The notes beneath the pieces were generated by a model that saw nothing but the letters and a program-made list of their open reading frames with translations, was not told where the DNA came from and did no database searches. A stretch of 64,000 nt of DNA from Pedobacter sp. N36a (GTDB taxonomy: Bacteria > Bacteroidota > Bacteroidia > Sphingobacteriales > Sphingobacteriaceae), in contig NZ_JACSZW010000001.1 in the NCBI RefSeq assembly GCF_014472395.1, forward strand, positions 62,001 to 126,000. Direction: 5' to 3'. The translations under genes were made by a program, and so were the position numbers. Of this stretch, positions 54,429-63,795 are shown in pieces. The first letter of the stretch is position 1, and each line of letters opens with the position of its first letter.

Positions 54429-56789
54429 TTATTTAAGCGTTACTCCTATTCTGAGGGCTTTTAACCCTTCCACTCCTTGCAATTCTTCAATTTCCAGGTA
54501 TTCCAGGTCATCATTCAAGATACCAATACCCTGAAGCGTTTTGATATATCCTACATATTCTTTGGATTCCCAGCTGTTAAAATACACAATTGCGATCTTT
54601 CCTGGCTGGGTAATCCGCTCTGAGGTGTCCTTTACATGGGCTTTATCAATGCGTTTTTTCACCATCTGATAGCGAATATTATAGCTACCTTCGACATCAA
54701 AACGCTGCTCATCAATCCTGAAACTAATATCGATCACCTTCTCATAGACAAAAATCAACTGGGTAGTCTCTAATGGTAAAGAAAAATAAGGCGCTAAACT
54801 ATAACTAGTTTGTGCCACTTCTGCCAGAACTTTCAACTGTTTCAGGCGAAATTCATGAAGAATTTCTTCTGTAAAGTCAGTGTTTGGTGCGATAGATCGG
54901 CCCAGGTAGATGTCAAATTCAACCCCATCTGTACGGAACTTTTCGAAATAACAAGGGTAAATTTCCTGTATCTCTTTATTAAATACATCTAAATGCCTGG
55001 TGACTGCCAGATTAATCATTTGAAGGCTCTTTTCATACCTATCGCGATGTTCATAGCTCTTTCCATCCACTGCCGTCCACTCAAAATACTCATCTACAAT
55101 CGGTTTTAGCTCCGGATGAGTTTCTTTTAAATGTACCAAAGCCGAAGGAATCTGCCTTTGCAGGTAGTCTTCAGTTTTGAGGATTTCACGATCTGTCAGA
55201 TCTTCAAACCGGGATTTACTCCAGATTTCATACTTTTTAGGGAGCTCATCATCCAGCGATTCACAGACTTTCTTTCTAATGGTATCCAGGGTTTTCTGCA
55301 GCATTTCAAAATGCACATATAAATCCTTTCGGACTGCCATATTTCGCAGGATGCTGGAATTCCTGATGTCTACTGCACCATAAAAAGGATGTACATTCTT
55401 AAAGTATACCTGTTCTACTGGTAGATTTCGTCTTTTTCCGCCAGATTGCAGGTAATGATAAGCTGCTTCATTGAAACGCCATTGTACGGAAGGCTGTAAG
55501 GCCGTGAATTTATCAGTCACGATTTCCGCGATTTCCTGATTGAAATCGGTGATGATATTTTGATATAATTGTGCCAATAAAGGAAACGCAAGGTCTATTT
55601 TAGTGAGCGCATTGCCATTAAAATGACTGGCTTCCTTAGTATAAAGTTCCAGACAGCCCACCAATCTTGCGTTGTAGTACAATGGAAATAGTCCGTAAGA
55701 CTTGATTCCCTTTTCCCATAACAAGCTAAGCATCGGATATTTTTCTTGTTCTTCCAGTGTAATTTCAGGAAAAATCAGTGTTCTTGGCTGTTTCAGATAG
55801 TCCTGGATCAGATCAAACTCGTCTTCATCTTTCCATCCTGCATCTTCAGCCAGTTTGATCAGGATACTCTGAAAGCCAGACTTTTCATTGATCAACAGCT
55901 TATTATTTAACTTCAAATACGGCAGCATCCCAAATTCCAGGTGATCAGAACCAGCCAATGCTTTTAAAGCCTTACCAATCTCCTGACCATAATTTACATT
56001 TTTAGATTCGTGATGATCTATCATGACATTCTTGATAGATTCCAGGGCATATTCCCCTGTTACATCCGTTAAGGTGACAATAGAAATCCCTTCAATGGTA
56101 AAAATATCCGGCGGAATCAGTTTGGTTAGAATATCAAGGGTATTATTTTCATCCTGAATATAATCCTTTACGATATTCAGGTCGTACTCCGGCAACTCCG
56201 TGTTTGCAGTGATGTTCAGAAACCTCGTATCTACATTTAAGCGGTAATATTTAGTCAGCTTTGTTTTCGGATCTACAATAGAATTCACCGTAAACTCCGT
56301 TGCTGTTAAGGAGAAATTATAAAAACGATGCAGTACCATATTATAAAAGGCAGACAGTACACTTTTCTGCATTTCCATAGAAGAAGGCAGCGACAGGTCG
56401 GCTTTCAAGGTACAGGTAGTGGGTTCCAGCAGCACATTATAAAACGCATTTGTCCCATAATGGAAACAAGGCGTCATTGGGGTACTAATCGCCCAAAAAT
56501 GTTCTTTCTCTTCATTAATGATGGGCGACAAAGCGGTATAGATCAATTCAAACAAGGTATTGTACTTCCGGACATTCTCCATTGGGATCGGGTCTTTCAG
56601 TTCTGGATATTGTTTAAATTGTTCAAGTATGTAGCGGTAGAAGTTAATTTTCGCGGTTTTTTCGGTATTTGCTTTCTCTTCCACGAAAGATATAAAAGGC
56701 TGCAAAGACAGTCTAATTTCAGCACCCAATGGAGGCCGTTCTCTTAAGCCAGTAATACTATTATTCAAATCCAGCGTGATAGCTTGCAT
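54429..56789 (-). CDS. large GAF-domain-type protein of unknown function
   Basis: The product is 786 residues, soluble, with no signal peptide. A GAF-like region is suggested around residues 285-420 (LKLAEDAGWKDEDE to FPLYYNARLVGCLELYTKE), and the rest is helical with a C-terminal part containing SYNIRYQMVKKRIDKAHVK. I do not recognise other domains. It lies 13 bp after the SdiA-regulated-type lipoprotein gene and 7 bp before the barrel gene, so it is translated in one operon with ppk1. A sensor or scaffold for polyphosphate or nucleotide signals is conceivable. Confidence 0.75.
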   Translation of the reverse strand: MQAITLDLNNSITGLRERPPLGAEIRLSLQPFISFVEEKANTEKTAKINFYRYILEQFKQYPELKDPIPMENVRKYNTLFELIYTALSPIINEEKEHFWAISTPMTPCFHYGTNAFYNVLLEPTTCTLKADLSLPSSMEMQKSVLSAFYNMVLHRFYNFSLTATEFTVNSIVDPKTKLTKYYRLNVDTRFLNITANTELPEYDLNIVKDYIQDENNTLDILTKLIPPDIFTIEGISIVTLTDVTGEYALESIKNVMIDHHESKNVNYGQEIGKALKALAGSDHLEFGMLPYLKLNNKLLINEKSGFQSILIKLAEDAGWKDEDEFDLIQDYLKQPRTLIFPEITLEEQEKYPMLSLLWEKGIKSYGLFPLYYNARLVGCLELYTKEASHFNGNALTKIDLAFPLLAQLYQNIITDFNQEIAEIVTDKFTALQPSVQWRFNEAAYHYLQSGGKRRNLPVEQVYFKNVHPFYGAVDIRNSSILRNMAVRKDLYVHFEMLQKTLDTIRKKVCESLDDELPKKYEIWSKSRFEDLTDREILKTEDYLQRQIPSALVHLKETHPELKPIVDEYFEWTAVDGKSYEHRDRYEKSLQMINLAVTRHLDVFNKEIQEIYPCYFEKFRTDGVEFDIYLGRSIAPNTDFTEEILHEFRLKQLKVLAEVAQTSYSLAPYFSLPLETTQLIFVYEKVIDISFRIDEQRFDVEGSYNIRYQMVKKRIDKAHVKDTSERITQPGKIAIVYFNSWESKEYVGYIKTLQGIGILNDDLEYLEIEELQGVEGLKALRIGVTLK

Positions 56790-56802
56790 TTTTCGTATTT
56801 TA

Positions 56803-57672
56803 TTATTTTACTTTTTTAAACTTAAGGATATTCCCATTGGTCAGTTCATCCCCTTCATTAGAGATGTACAAGTTCATATCATTATCAAAAGCTATGCCTT
56901 CCGGCTGATTATAGATCGAAGAATTCAAACGGTGTACCTGTTTTACTTTCCAGTTTTCATCTGCAATAACTAATAACTTGTTGGCAGAAGCCAATATATA
57001 CCATTCCTTAGTTTTCGGATTTTTGGTCAGTGCCGAAGGACTTAGACTTGCTTTTAACTTTGGATTGAGCTTTTTTAGCTGCTCCAGATCAATACTGAAA
57101 GTACTTTCTGGAATTAGGCTATCTAGTTTAAAATCATAGTTTAAGACATAACCAGTTGATGTTTTCTTTTTCTTATCCACCGGACATGATTTACATAAAA
57201 CGTATACTTTATTAGTCTCTGGATCTGCATACAAACTTTCGTACTCCCCTTTAGGAACTAATTTCTTACTTACTTTCACCTGTTCTGCCTTTTCTTTTAC
57301 CCTTTCCGAGAAAGGAAAGGAATAAAGGTGTCCATTACTCTTTAAGACGAATACTTTTTCATTGAAAATGGCAACATCCTCATAGTCTCCTTTACTGCCG
57401 AAACTCACATTTTTCTGTTGTTTTACCCCCCATTTTTGTCGGAAGACACTGCCTTCTTCATCTTGAATAGAATATACGGTATCTGGTTGCCCTTTATAAA
57501 ATGCAATACCTGAGATCTCCAGCAAGCTTTCGGGCATGTTAAATTTCTCTGGATGCTCCAGGTCATAACCAGCAGGACTGCTAAACTTTGAAGACACAGG
57601 CTTACAGGCATAAAACGCCACTAATGCCACAACGGGCATCATATATAATAATTTAGTATAGATTTTCTTCAT
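56803..57672 (-). CDS. SdiA-regulated-type beta-propeller lipoprotein
   Basis: The product is 289 residues with a lipoprotein signal ending ALVAFYAC (Cys at 23). Propeller-like strands such as LLEISGIAFYKGQPDTVYSIQDE, KVYVLCKSC and YNQPEGIAFDNDMNLYISNE match the SdiA-regulated (YjiK-like) family, which is exported and of unknown function. PEGIAF is the family hallmark. It sits 16 bp after ppk1. Confidence 0.85.
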   Translation of the reverse strand: MKKIYTKLLYMMPVVALVAFYACKPVSSKFSSPAGYDLEHPEKFNMPESLLEISGIAFYKGQPDTVYSIQDEEGSVFRQKWGVKQQKNVSFGSKGDYEDVAIFNEKVFVLKSNGHLYSFPFSERVKEKAEQVKVSKKLVPKGEYESLYADPETNKVYVLCKSCPVDKKKKTSTGYVLNYDFKLDSLIPESTFSIDLEQLKKLNPKLKASLSPSALTKNPKTKEWYILASANKLLVIADENWKVKQVHRLNSSIYNQPEGIAFDNDMNLYISNEGDELTNGNILKFKKVK

Positions 57673-57688
57673 AAAACAGGTCCATTTG

Positions 57689-59683
57689 TTAGTTATTCAA
57701 CACTTGTAACAATTGATAAATAGCTTCCTGAGAGCGTATTGCAGGCGAACCATTGATTTCTTCATTTTCCAATTCAGGCGTAATATTTACTGCCTGAACA
57801 TTATCTTGAAGCTGCAAGGTAATAATTTCTTGGATGAGACGTTTCAAATCAAGGTCAAATAAAGGAAAGCAAACCTCAATTCTACTATAGATATTGCGGT
57901 TCATCCAGTCTGCAGAGCCCAAATACACCTCTTGCTGGCCATTATTTTCAAAGATAAAAATCCGCCCGTGTTCCAGAAAACGGTCTACGATCCTTCTTAC
58001 GCTAATATTTTCACTGAGTCCTTTTTTGCCTGGCACCAGACAGCAGATTCCCCGGATGATGAGCTGTATTTTCACCCCTGCCTGTGAGGCTTCATATAAT
58101 TTAGCAATCAGCACCTGTTCTTCCAGGTTGTTCAATTTGAGGATAATACCAGCAGGTAAACCTTGCTGAGCATGCTCGATTTCCCGTTGAATCAATCCCA
58201 AAAAGGCTTGATGCAAGTTAAACTGTGCGACTAGCAAATGCTTAAATTCCACTGGTTCTTCCAATACTGCTGTCTTGTCTTTCCTGCTTAAAAAGTCGAA
58301 TAAAGATTCTAATTCCCGCAGCATTGGCTGATGGGCAGTCAGTAAAATATGGTCGGTGTAAAACTTAGCAGTACTTTCATTCAGATTTCCTGTGGCCAGT
58401 AGCCCCAGATATTGATTTTCTCCATTGATCGTTCTTTTTACCAGTGCCACTTTCGCATGGACTTTAAGATCGATGCTGCTATAGATAATTTTCACCCCTG
58501 CTGCTTTCATTTGCTTAGCCCATTTGATGTTATTTGCTTCATCAAATCTCGCTTTCAGCTCTACCAGCACCACTACTTTTTTACCGTTTTTCGCGGCAGT
58601 CATCAAGGCGTTTACAATTCTTGAATTTCGCGCCACCCTATATAAGGTAACATAAATTTCTGTGACATTGACATCATTTGAAGCTTCGTTGAAGAAACGC
58701 AATACGGCATCATAGTTCTGATAAGGTACATTTACCAGGATATCTTTGCGAAAAACATGGTCAAATAACGTTTCTTTCTGTGCAATTTTCACTGCTGTTG
58801 AAGCTGGCCATTTTGGATATCCAAAAAGCTTTTCATCTAAAGGGAAAGCACTAAGGTCTTTCAGGTTATGATAGGCACCTCCCAGCACTACTGCTGCTTT
58901 TTGCAGATTTAGTGCATAAATCATCCGGTACAGGTTTCTTAATGGAAGTCCAGGCTCAAAAAGAAAGCGGGTAGCAAAGCCAAAGTCGCGGGTTTCGAGT
59001 TGTTTTTCTAAAGCAATAGTGATGTCTTCAGAATAGTCCTGTCCTATTTTTAAAGCTGCATTACGGGTAATTTTCAGGTTAAAAGCGCCATGAATTTGAT
59101 CATTAGGGAATAAATAGGCTAAGTTATATTTAATGATGTCTTCCAAAAAGACGATATACTGTGCGCCCTCTACTGGAATGGCATATAAACGCTGTAAGTC
59201 TTCTGAAGGAATGCTGATCAGTTCCATACGCTCCTCAGCATCAGCATTCCTCAAAATCACCACCTGGTAAAGCTTGTTATTTTCGGCAAAGAAATCTGCC
59301 AATCCATGGTCAATACATTCAGAATGAATATAAGCAAGGACTTCATTAAAAAAAAGCTCGGTTACCTTTTCAGAAATAGCTGCTGGAATTGGCTTATTAT
59401 ACAACCAATACACCTTTTGGGCTTCCAATGCCGGTAAAATCTGCGCTGCGATAATTTCACCATAGCGCTGCTGCTGCTGGTCTATCTTTGCCTTAGCCAG
59501 CTCATAATCCCACATCATGACTGGCATCCTCACCCTATAAAACTCATCAAGATTAGAGGAATATATGGATAGAAAGCGGATTCTTTCCAATATAGGGACC
59601 GCTGCCCTGCCTGCTTCCACGAGCACGCGTTCATTGAAACTTAGCCAGCTTAAATCCCGGTTAAAATAAATAGCAGACTCCAT
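57689..59683 (-). CDS. ppk1: polyphosphate kinase 1
   Basis: The product is 664 residues and reversibly makes polyphosphate from ATP. The N-terminal domain starts IYFNRDLSWLSFNERVL, and the phospholipase D-like domains show LKVHAKVALVKR with the autophosphorylated His and the second motif near VYLGSADWMNRNIYSRIE. Key Arg and His residues are in place. It is about 20-40 residues shorter than E. coli Ppk. It follows the HD-PycTM gene by 6 bp and heads the rest of the operon. Confidence 0.97.
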   Translation of the reverse strand: MESAIYFNRDLSWLSFNERVLVEAGRAAVPILERIRFLSIYSSNLDEFYRVRMPVMMWDYELAKAKIDQQQQRYGEIIAAQILPALEAQKVYWLYNKPIPAAISEKVTELFFNEVLAYIHSECIDHGLADFFAENNKLYQVVILRNADAEERMELISIPSEDLQRLYAIPVEGAQYIVFLEDIIKYNLAYLFPNDQIHGAFNLKITRNAALKIGQDYSEDITIALEKQLETRDFGFATRFLFEPGLPLRNLYRMIYALNLQKAAVVLGGAYHNLKDLSAFPLDEKLFGYPKWPASTAVKIAQKETLFDHVFRKDILVNVPYQNYDAVLRFFNEASNDVNVTEIYVTLYRVARNSRIVNALMTAAKNGKKVVVLVELKARFDEANNIKWAKQMKAAGVKIIYSSIDLKVHAKVALVKRTINGENQYLGLLATGNLNESTAKFYTDHILLTAHQPMLRELESLFDFLSRKDKTAVLEEPVEFKHLLVAQFNLHQAFLGLIQREIEHAQQGLPAGIILKLNNLEEQVLIAKLYEASQAGVKIQLIIRGICCLVPGKKGLSENISVRRIVDRFLEHGRIFIFENNGQQEVYLGSADWMNRNIYSRIEVCFPLFDLDLKRLIQEIITLQLQDNVQAVNITPELENEEINGSPAIRSQEAIYQLLQVLNN

Positions 59684-59689
59684 AACAGG

Positions 59690-60928
59690 TTATAAGGTCA
59701 CTAAAACTGAAGCCGTAATAAAGGCCAGTACAGCTGCGATAATTCCAAACATAAACACATTGTAGGCAATTCGCAGCAGGCGGTATTTACGGCCTAAAAC
59801 TACTCCCTGAGCATATAAATCCCGGATTAAGCTACCATACAGAAATTCACGGTCGTCCATCATTTTTAGCATTCCACCTTCATAATCCGGCAGCGACATT
59901 CTATAGAAGTTACCAAAAAACAACAGGTTCACACGTTTCTGCGCAATATCTTCAGGAGTGAAAACTCCTTTAGGGATAGATGGGCGTGTTGCCAAAATTG
60001 AGAATACCATGGTCACCACACAAATGATCAGCAGAATCAATGTAGGAATAATTAAATGAGGATTATCTTCCAGTTTCCTGAGCAGGATACTCAGTATAAC
60101 TGATAAAATAATAGAATTGGTAGAAATCATGATGTGCGCCTTGTTATCGGCCATATCACTCAACCTCTGGTGGTTTCCAGAAGTGATCCTGAACATGGTT
60201 TCAATCCCTTTATCGGGGCGATCACTCTTTTTCTTCTTTTCTTTTTTTATCTCCAATGGGTTGTTTTTTTCTGTTATCAGCGGGGCATTTCCAGTGTTTA
60301 ACACCATAGAGCTATCCGTTGTTTTATGATCTGCTGCTTCTGCTTTGTTTTCGAGCTCTTCCAGGTTTTCCGCCTTTTTCGCATTCAGCAGGTGCTGACA
60401 ATACGTAGTATGGTAATGGTGATTTTTAAACAGCTGTATTGTTTTTATTCTCCATTCATCTTTATCCAATGCTCTGTCACAGAATGCTTCTGCTTCCTTA
60501 CGCATCAATTTATTTCTTTCTTTAAAAGAGTTACTTCCCAAATGGTACAAATCGGCATCACAAACAATCTGTTCCAGCAGTCCATTGGGCTGCTGAGGCA
60601 TTTTGGTGGCCATAATACAATTCACAATCTTTATACTGATCTCCTCACTAAGTCCTTTTTCTTTTAGAAATTCAGCGGCAAGACCTGCTCCACTAGCCTC
60701 ATGATGCGCACAATCAAAGAAATATCCAATATCATGAAACCAACTGGCAGCAGTGACAATAAAGAAATCCTGATCTGAAAGCTGATAATGATTGGCAATT
60801 TTGATGGCATTTTCTACTACTTGTTCAGTATGATTTAAGTTGTGGTAGATCAATCTGGAGTCGGTTTTTGCCTGAAATATGCTGGCAACATGCAATCTTA
60901 ACTGATCTAATATTTCCCTATAATTCAT
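59690..60928 (-). CDS. HD-domain protein fused to a Pycsar-effector-like (PycTM) membrane module
   Basis: The product is 412 residues. Residues 20-150 form an HD phosphohydrolase domain (H33, H65-D66 in WFHDIGYFF, D124/D126 in VCDADLYHLG). A charged linker (190-240) leads to a C-terminal module with IETMFRITSGNHQRLSDMAD (242-261), two adjacent membrane helices (266-285, 291-314) and a third (386-411). This module resembles the transmembrane effector of Pycsar anti-phage systems, which is activated by cyclic pyrimidine nucleotides. No cyclase gene is nearby. The gene is the first of the polyphosphate operon. Confidence 0.85.
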   Translation of the reverse strand: MNYREILDQLRLHVASIFQAKTDSRLIYHNLNHTEQVVENAIKIANHYQLSDQDFFIVTAASWFHDIGYFFDCAHHEASGAGLAAEFLKEKGLSEEISIKIVNCIMATKMPQQPNGLLEQIVCDADLYHLGSNSFKERNKLMRKEAEAFCDRALDKDEWRIKTIQLFKNHHYHTTYCQHLLNAKKAENLEELENKAEAADHKTTDSSMVLNTGNAPLITEKNNPLEIKKEKKKKSDRPDKGIETMFRITSGNHQRLSDMADNKAHIMISTNSIILSVILSILLRKLEDNPHLIIPTLILLIICVVTMVFSILATRPSIPKGVFTPEDIAQKRVNLLFFGNFYRMSLPDYEGGMLKMMDDREFLYGSLIRDLYAQGVVLGRKYRLLRIAYNVFMFGIIAAVLAFITASVLVTL

Positions 60929-60987
60929 GAAGTATACTTTTGTTTTTCAATAATAAAACAATTTGTCCTATTTGTGGTTGAAGATAT

Positions 60988-61015
60988 AAATATGAGAGTT
61001 TTAATTCTCATATTT
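60988..61015. repeat. 10-bp inverted repeat in the polyphosphate/cbb3 divergent region
   Basis: AAATATGAGA (60988-60997) pairs with TCTCATATTT (61006-61015) around 8 bases. It lies about 60 bp upstream of the HD-PycTM start and about 120 bp upstream of ccoI. It is a candidate operator for the polyphosphate operon; it is not followed by a T-run that would make it a terminator. Confidence 0.5.
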
Positions 61016-61052
61016 AATAGAAAGTTTAAAAGATGTCATTGCGCAGGTTTTT

Positions 61053-61099
61053 CTGATTTATATCAGGGCCGAAAGTGATGAGCGTCATATTTATACTTG
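61053..61099 (+). promoter_or_regulatory. FNR/CRP-type site and -7 box upstream of ccoI
   Basis: CTGAT-TTAT-ATCAG (61053-61066) is a perfect dyad close to the FNR consensus TTGAT-N4-ATCAA. A TATACTTG (61092-61099), near the TAnnTTTG -7 box, places the start near 61104 and the dyad centre at about -44. This is the layout of a class II activator site. cbb3 oxidase genes are typical targets of low-oxygen regulators. Confidence 0.55.
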
Positions 61100-61137
61100 G
61101 TGGGAAGGTTGAACTTTGAAAACATCAATTTGCCCCT

Positions 61138-63537
61138 ATGATCATACAAAAAAACATAGCCGAGGACACCCAGTGTTATCATTGCGGTGATGATCTTCCA
61201 AAAACGCCTTATCTCATGGATAGCAAATCTTTCTGCTGTCTGGGTTGTAAAGGTGTCTATCAATTGCTTTCTAATCATAACCTGGGTAACTACTACGCGT
61301 ACAACGATGTACCTGGACAAACACAAAAAAACAAACAAGCTCATTTTGAATACCTGGACGAAGCAGCGATTGCTGCAAAATTGGTAGACTATACGGATGA
61401 GAAGACCAGCGTAATCACGCTTTACATCCCAGCCATTCATTGCAGTTCCTGTATCTGGCTCCTCGAACATTTGCATCAGATCAATACTGCTATCATTCAA
61501 TCGAGGATTGATTTCTTAAAGAAACAGGTGGTCATCAGCTTCAAAAATCAGGAATTATCTTTGCGTAAGCTGATAGAAATCCTAGCTTCCATAGGTTATG
61601 AGCCGCTCATCAGCTTACAGGATGTGGTCAAGAAACAACAGTCAGACCATTCCGAGGGGCAGCTGATCCGAAAAATTGCGGTAGCTGGTTTCTGCTTTGG
61701 CAATGTGATGCTATTGAGTTTTCCGGATTATTTCGGATTGAGTGACCTGGAGCAGGAATTCAAAACGTTTTTCGGCTGGTTAAACCTGGCATTTGCCATT
61801 CCTGTAGTATTCTATAGTGGCAGGGATTATTTTACCTCTGCCTGGACCAACCTTAGAAATGGAATTCTAAACCTTGACTTTCCACTGGCTTTAGGAATTG
61901 CAGTGATGTTTATACGCTCTATAGTAGAGATTGTGGGCAATACAGGAGCTGGTTTTGTGGACACCCTATGCGGGCTCGTTTTCTTCCTGCTGATCGGAAA
62001 GTGGATGCAGCACCATACCTATCACCACCTTTCCTTTGAAAGAGATTACCGTTCTTATTTTCCGGTTGCAGTTACCCTGATCGACGAGGAGAAAGAAAGA
62101 CCAATCCCTTTGAATGAATTAAAAGTAGGCAATAGGATCCTGATCCGCAGCAATGAAATTATTCCCGCAGATGCCATCCTGTTAAAAGGGGAAGCAGAAA
62201 TGGACTTTAGCTTTGTGACCGGCGAATCTTTACCGGTAAACAAAGTACTGGGAGAAGTCGTTTATGCAGGTGGAAGACAATTAAAAGGTGCCATAGAATT
62301 GGAAGTCGTTAAACCGGTTTCACAAAGTTACTTGACTCAATTGTGGAACAACGAGGCCTTTTTTGGAGAGAAAACCATGATCAGGACCTTTGCCGACCGC
62401 GCCAGCAAGTACTTTAGCATTGTATTGCTGAGTATCGCCATCGGCGCTGCAGCTTACTGGATGTTACACGATGATCCCACGAAAGCAGTCGCTTCTTTTA
62501 CTGCGGTGCTGATTATCGCCTGCCCTTGTGCCTTGGCCCTAAGCTCTCCTTTTACCCTCTCTGCGGTCTTAAGCATATTCGATAAGAATAAGTTCTACCT
62601 TAAAAATACAGCGGTTGTTGAAGAATTGGCGCGCATTAATACGTTTGTGTTCGACAAGACCGGCACCATCACCAATCCTGAAAACACTGGTTTCACCTTT
62701 GAAGGAGACATTGCCGAAGAAGAAAAGCAATGGGTAAATGACCTCGCCAGGAACTCTGGTCACCCTTTGAGCAGGGAACTGGTGAAGTGGTTGAACAGGC
62801 CTTATAAATATACTGCGGTTAAATACATGGAAAAGGTAGGCCGTGGAATTTCAGGCATGGTCAATGGCCAGGAGTTGAAACTGGGCAGTGCTTCTTTCCT
62901 TGGTTTGAACAACAATACGCCCTCACAAGGTGCCGTCGTTCATATTATTATCAACAACAGGTACCTTGGCTTCTTCTGTTCTACGCAGCAATGGCGGAAT
63001 GGATTTAAAGACCTGATCTTCAAGCTGGGTAAAGACGCGGATCTACACTTATTGTCTGGTGATCAGGATCAGGACAAGCAAACGCTGATTCCTTTCTTCC
63101 CAAGGGCACAGCAGATGCGTTTCGCTCAAAGCCCTCAGAACAAGCTGGATTACATTCGAAACCTGCAATATTCAGGAAGAAAAGTGCTCATGTTTGGTGA
63201 TGGACTGAATGATGCAGGTGCTTTGAAACAAAGTGACCTGGGTATTGCGGTGACTGATAACATCAATAATTTCTCACCAGGCTGTGATGCCATTCTGGAT
63301 GGTGCGAGTTTTCAAAAGATACCTATGTTTATCAAACAGGCTAAAGATGCGGTAAAGGTGATCCATATCAGCTTTGCCATTTCTTTAACTTATAACGCAA
63401 TAGGCCTGTACTTTGCGGTTCAAGGCATGCTCTCACCACTTATTGCAGCGGTATTGATGCCCATTAGCACCATCACTATTATTCTGTTCACCAGCATTGC
63501 AGTCCGACTGTATGCTAAAAAAAATCAGCTATTATGA
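61138..63537 (+). CDS. ccoI: copper-type P-type ATPase for cbb3 oxidase assembly (CcoI/FixI)
   Basis: The product is 799 residues. An N-terminal Cys-rich zinc-finger-like region (CYHCGDDLP and FCCLGCKG) precedes a metal-binding HMA domain with IHCSSCIWLLEHL. Eight helices are expected. The transport motif is ACPCALALSSP and the phosphorylated Asp lies in FDKTGTIT; DGLNDAGAL is the hinge motif. CcoI provides copper to the cbb3 oxidase. It overlaps ccoS by 4 bp. Confidence 0.96.
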   Translation: MIIQKNIAEDTQCYHCGDDLPKTPYLMDSKSFCCLGCKGVYQLLSNHNLGNYYAYNDVPGQTQKNKQAHFEYLDEAAIAAKLVDYTDEKTSVITLYIPAIHCSSCIWLLEHLHQINTAIIQSRIDFLKKQVVISFKNQELSLRKLIEILASIGYEPLISLQDVVKKQQSDHSEGQLIRKIAVAGFCFGNVMLLSFPDYFGLSDLEQEFKTFFGWLNLAFAIPVVFYSGRDYFTSAWTNLRNGILNLDFPLALGIAVMFIRSIVEIVGNTGAGFVDTLCGLVFFLLIGKWMQHHTYHHLSFERDYRSYFPVAVTLIDEEKERPIPLNELKVGNRILIRSNEIIPADAILLKGEAEMDFSFVTGESLPVNKVLGEVVYAGGRQLKGAIELEVVKPVSQSYLTQLWNNEAFFGEKTMIRTFADRASKYFSIVLLSIAIGAAAYWMLHDDPTKAVASFTAVLIIACPCALALSSPFTLSAVLSIFDKNKFYLKNTAVVEELARINTFVFDKTGTITNPENTGFTFEGDIAEEEKQWVNDLARNSGHPLSRELVKWLNRPYKYTAVKYMEKVGRGISGMVNGQELKLGSASFLGLNNNTPSQGAVVHIIINNRYLGFFCSTQQWRNGFKDLIFKLGKDADLHLLSGDQDQDKQTLIPFFPRAQQMRFAQSPQNKLDYIRNLQYSGRKVLMFGDGLNDAGALKQSDLGIAVTDNINNFSPGCDAILDGASFQKIPMFIKQAKDAVKVIHISFAISLTYNAIGLYFAVQGMLSPLIAAVLMPISTITIILFTSIAVRLYAKKNQLL

Positions 63538-63719
63538 ACATCCTCTACCTCCTGATCGGCTTTAGTATTTTATTGGCACTGATCTTCCTTGCCGCTTTTT
63601 TCTGGGCGAGCAAGACCGGCCAGAATGACGATACCTATACCCCTGCCGTCAGAATTCTCTTTGATGATGATGTTCAACAGAAAAATGAGGAGATAAAAAG
63701 TGATGAAGATCACGCATAG
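63534..63719 (+). CDS. ccoS: cbb3-type cytochrome oxidase assembly protein CcoS
   Basis: The product is 61 residues with one N-terminal membrane helix (LYLLIGFSILLALIFLAAFF) followed by WASKTGQNDDTYTPAVRILF, the CcoS pattern. It is required for copper insertion into cbb3 oxidase. It overlaps ccoI by ATGA, and the ccoN-type gene starts 76 bp downstream. Confidence 0.93.
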   Translation: MNILYLLIGFSILLALIFLAAFFWASKTGQNDDTYTPAVRILFDDDVQQKNEEIKSDEDHA

Positions 63720-63795
63720 CCACAATTGATGTCATTCTATACCTAAACATCCCGACCTAATTTTACACCCATAAACAAGCAATCCAAATTTTAAC

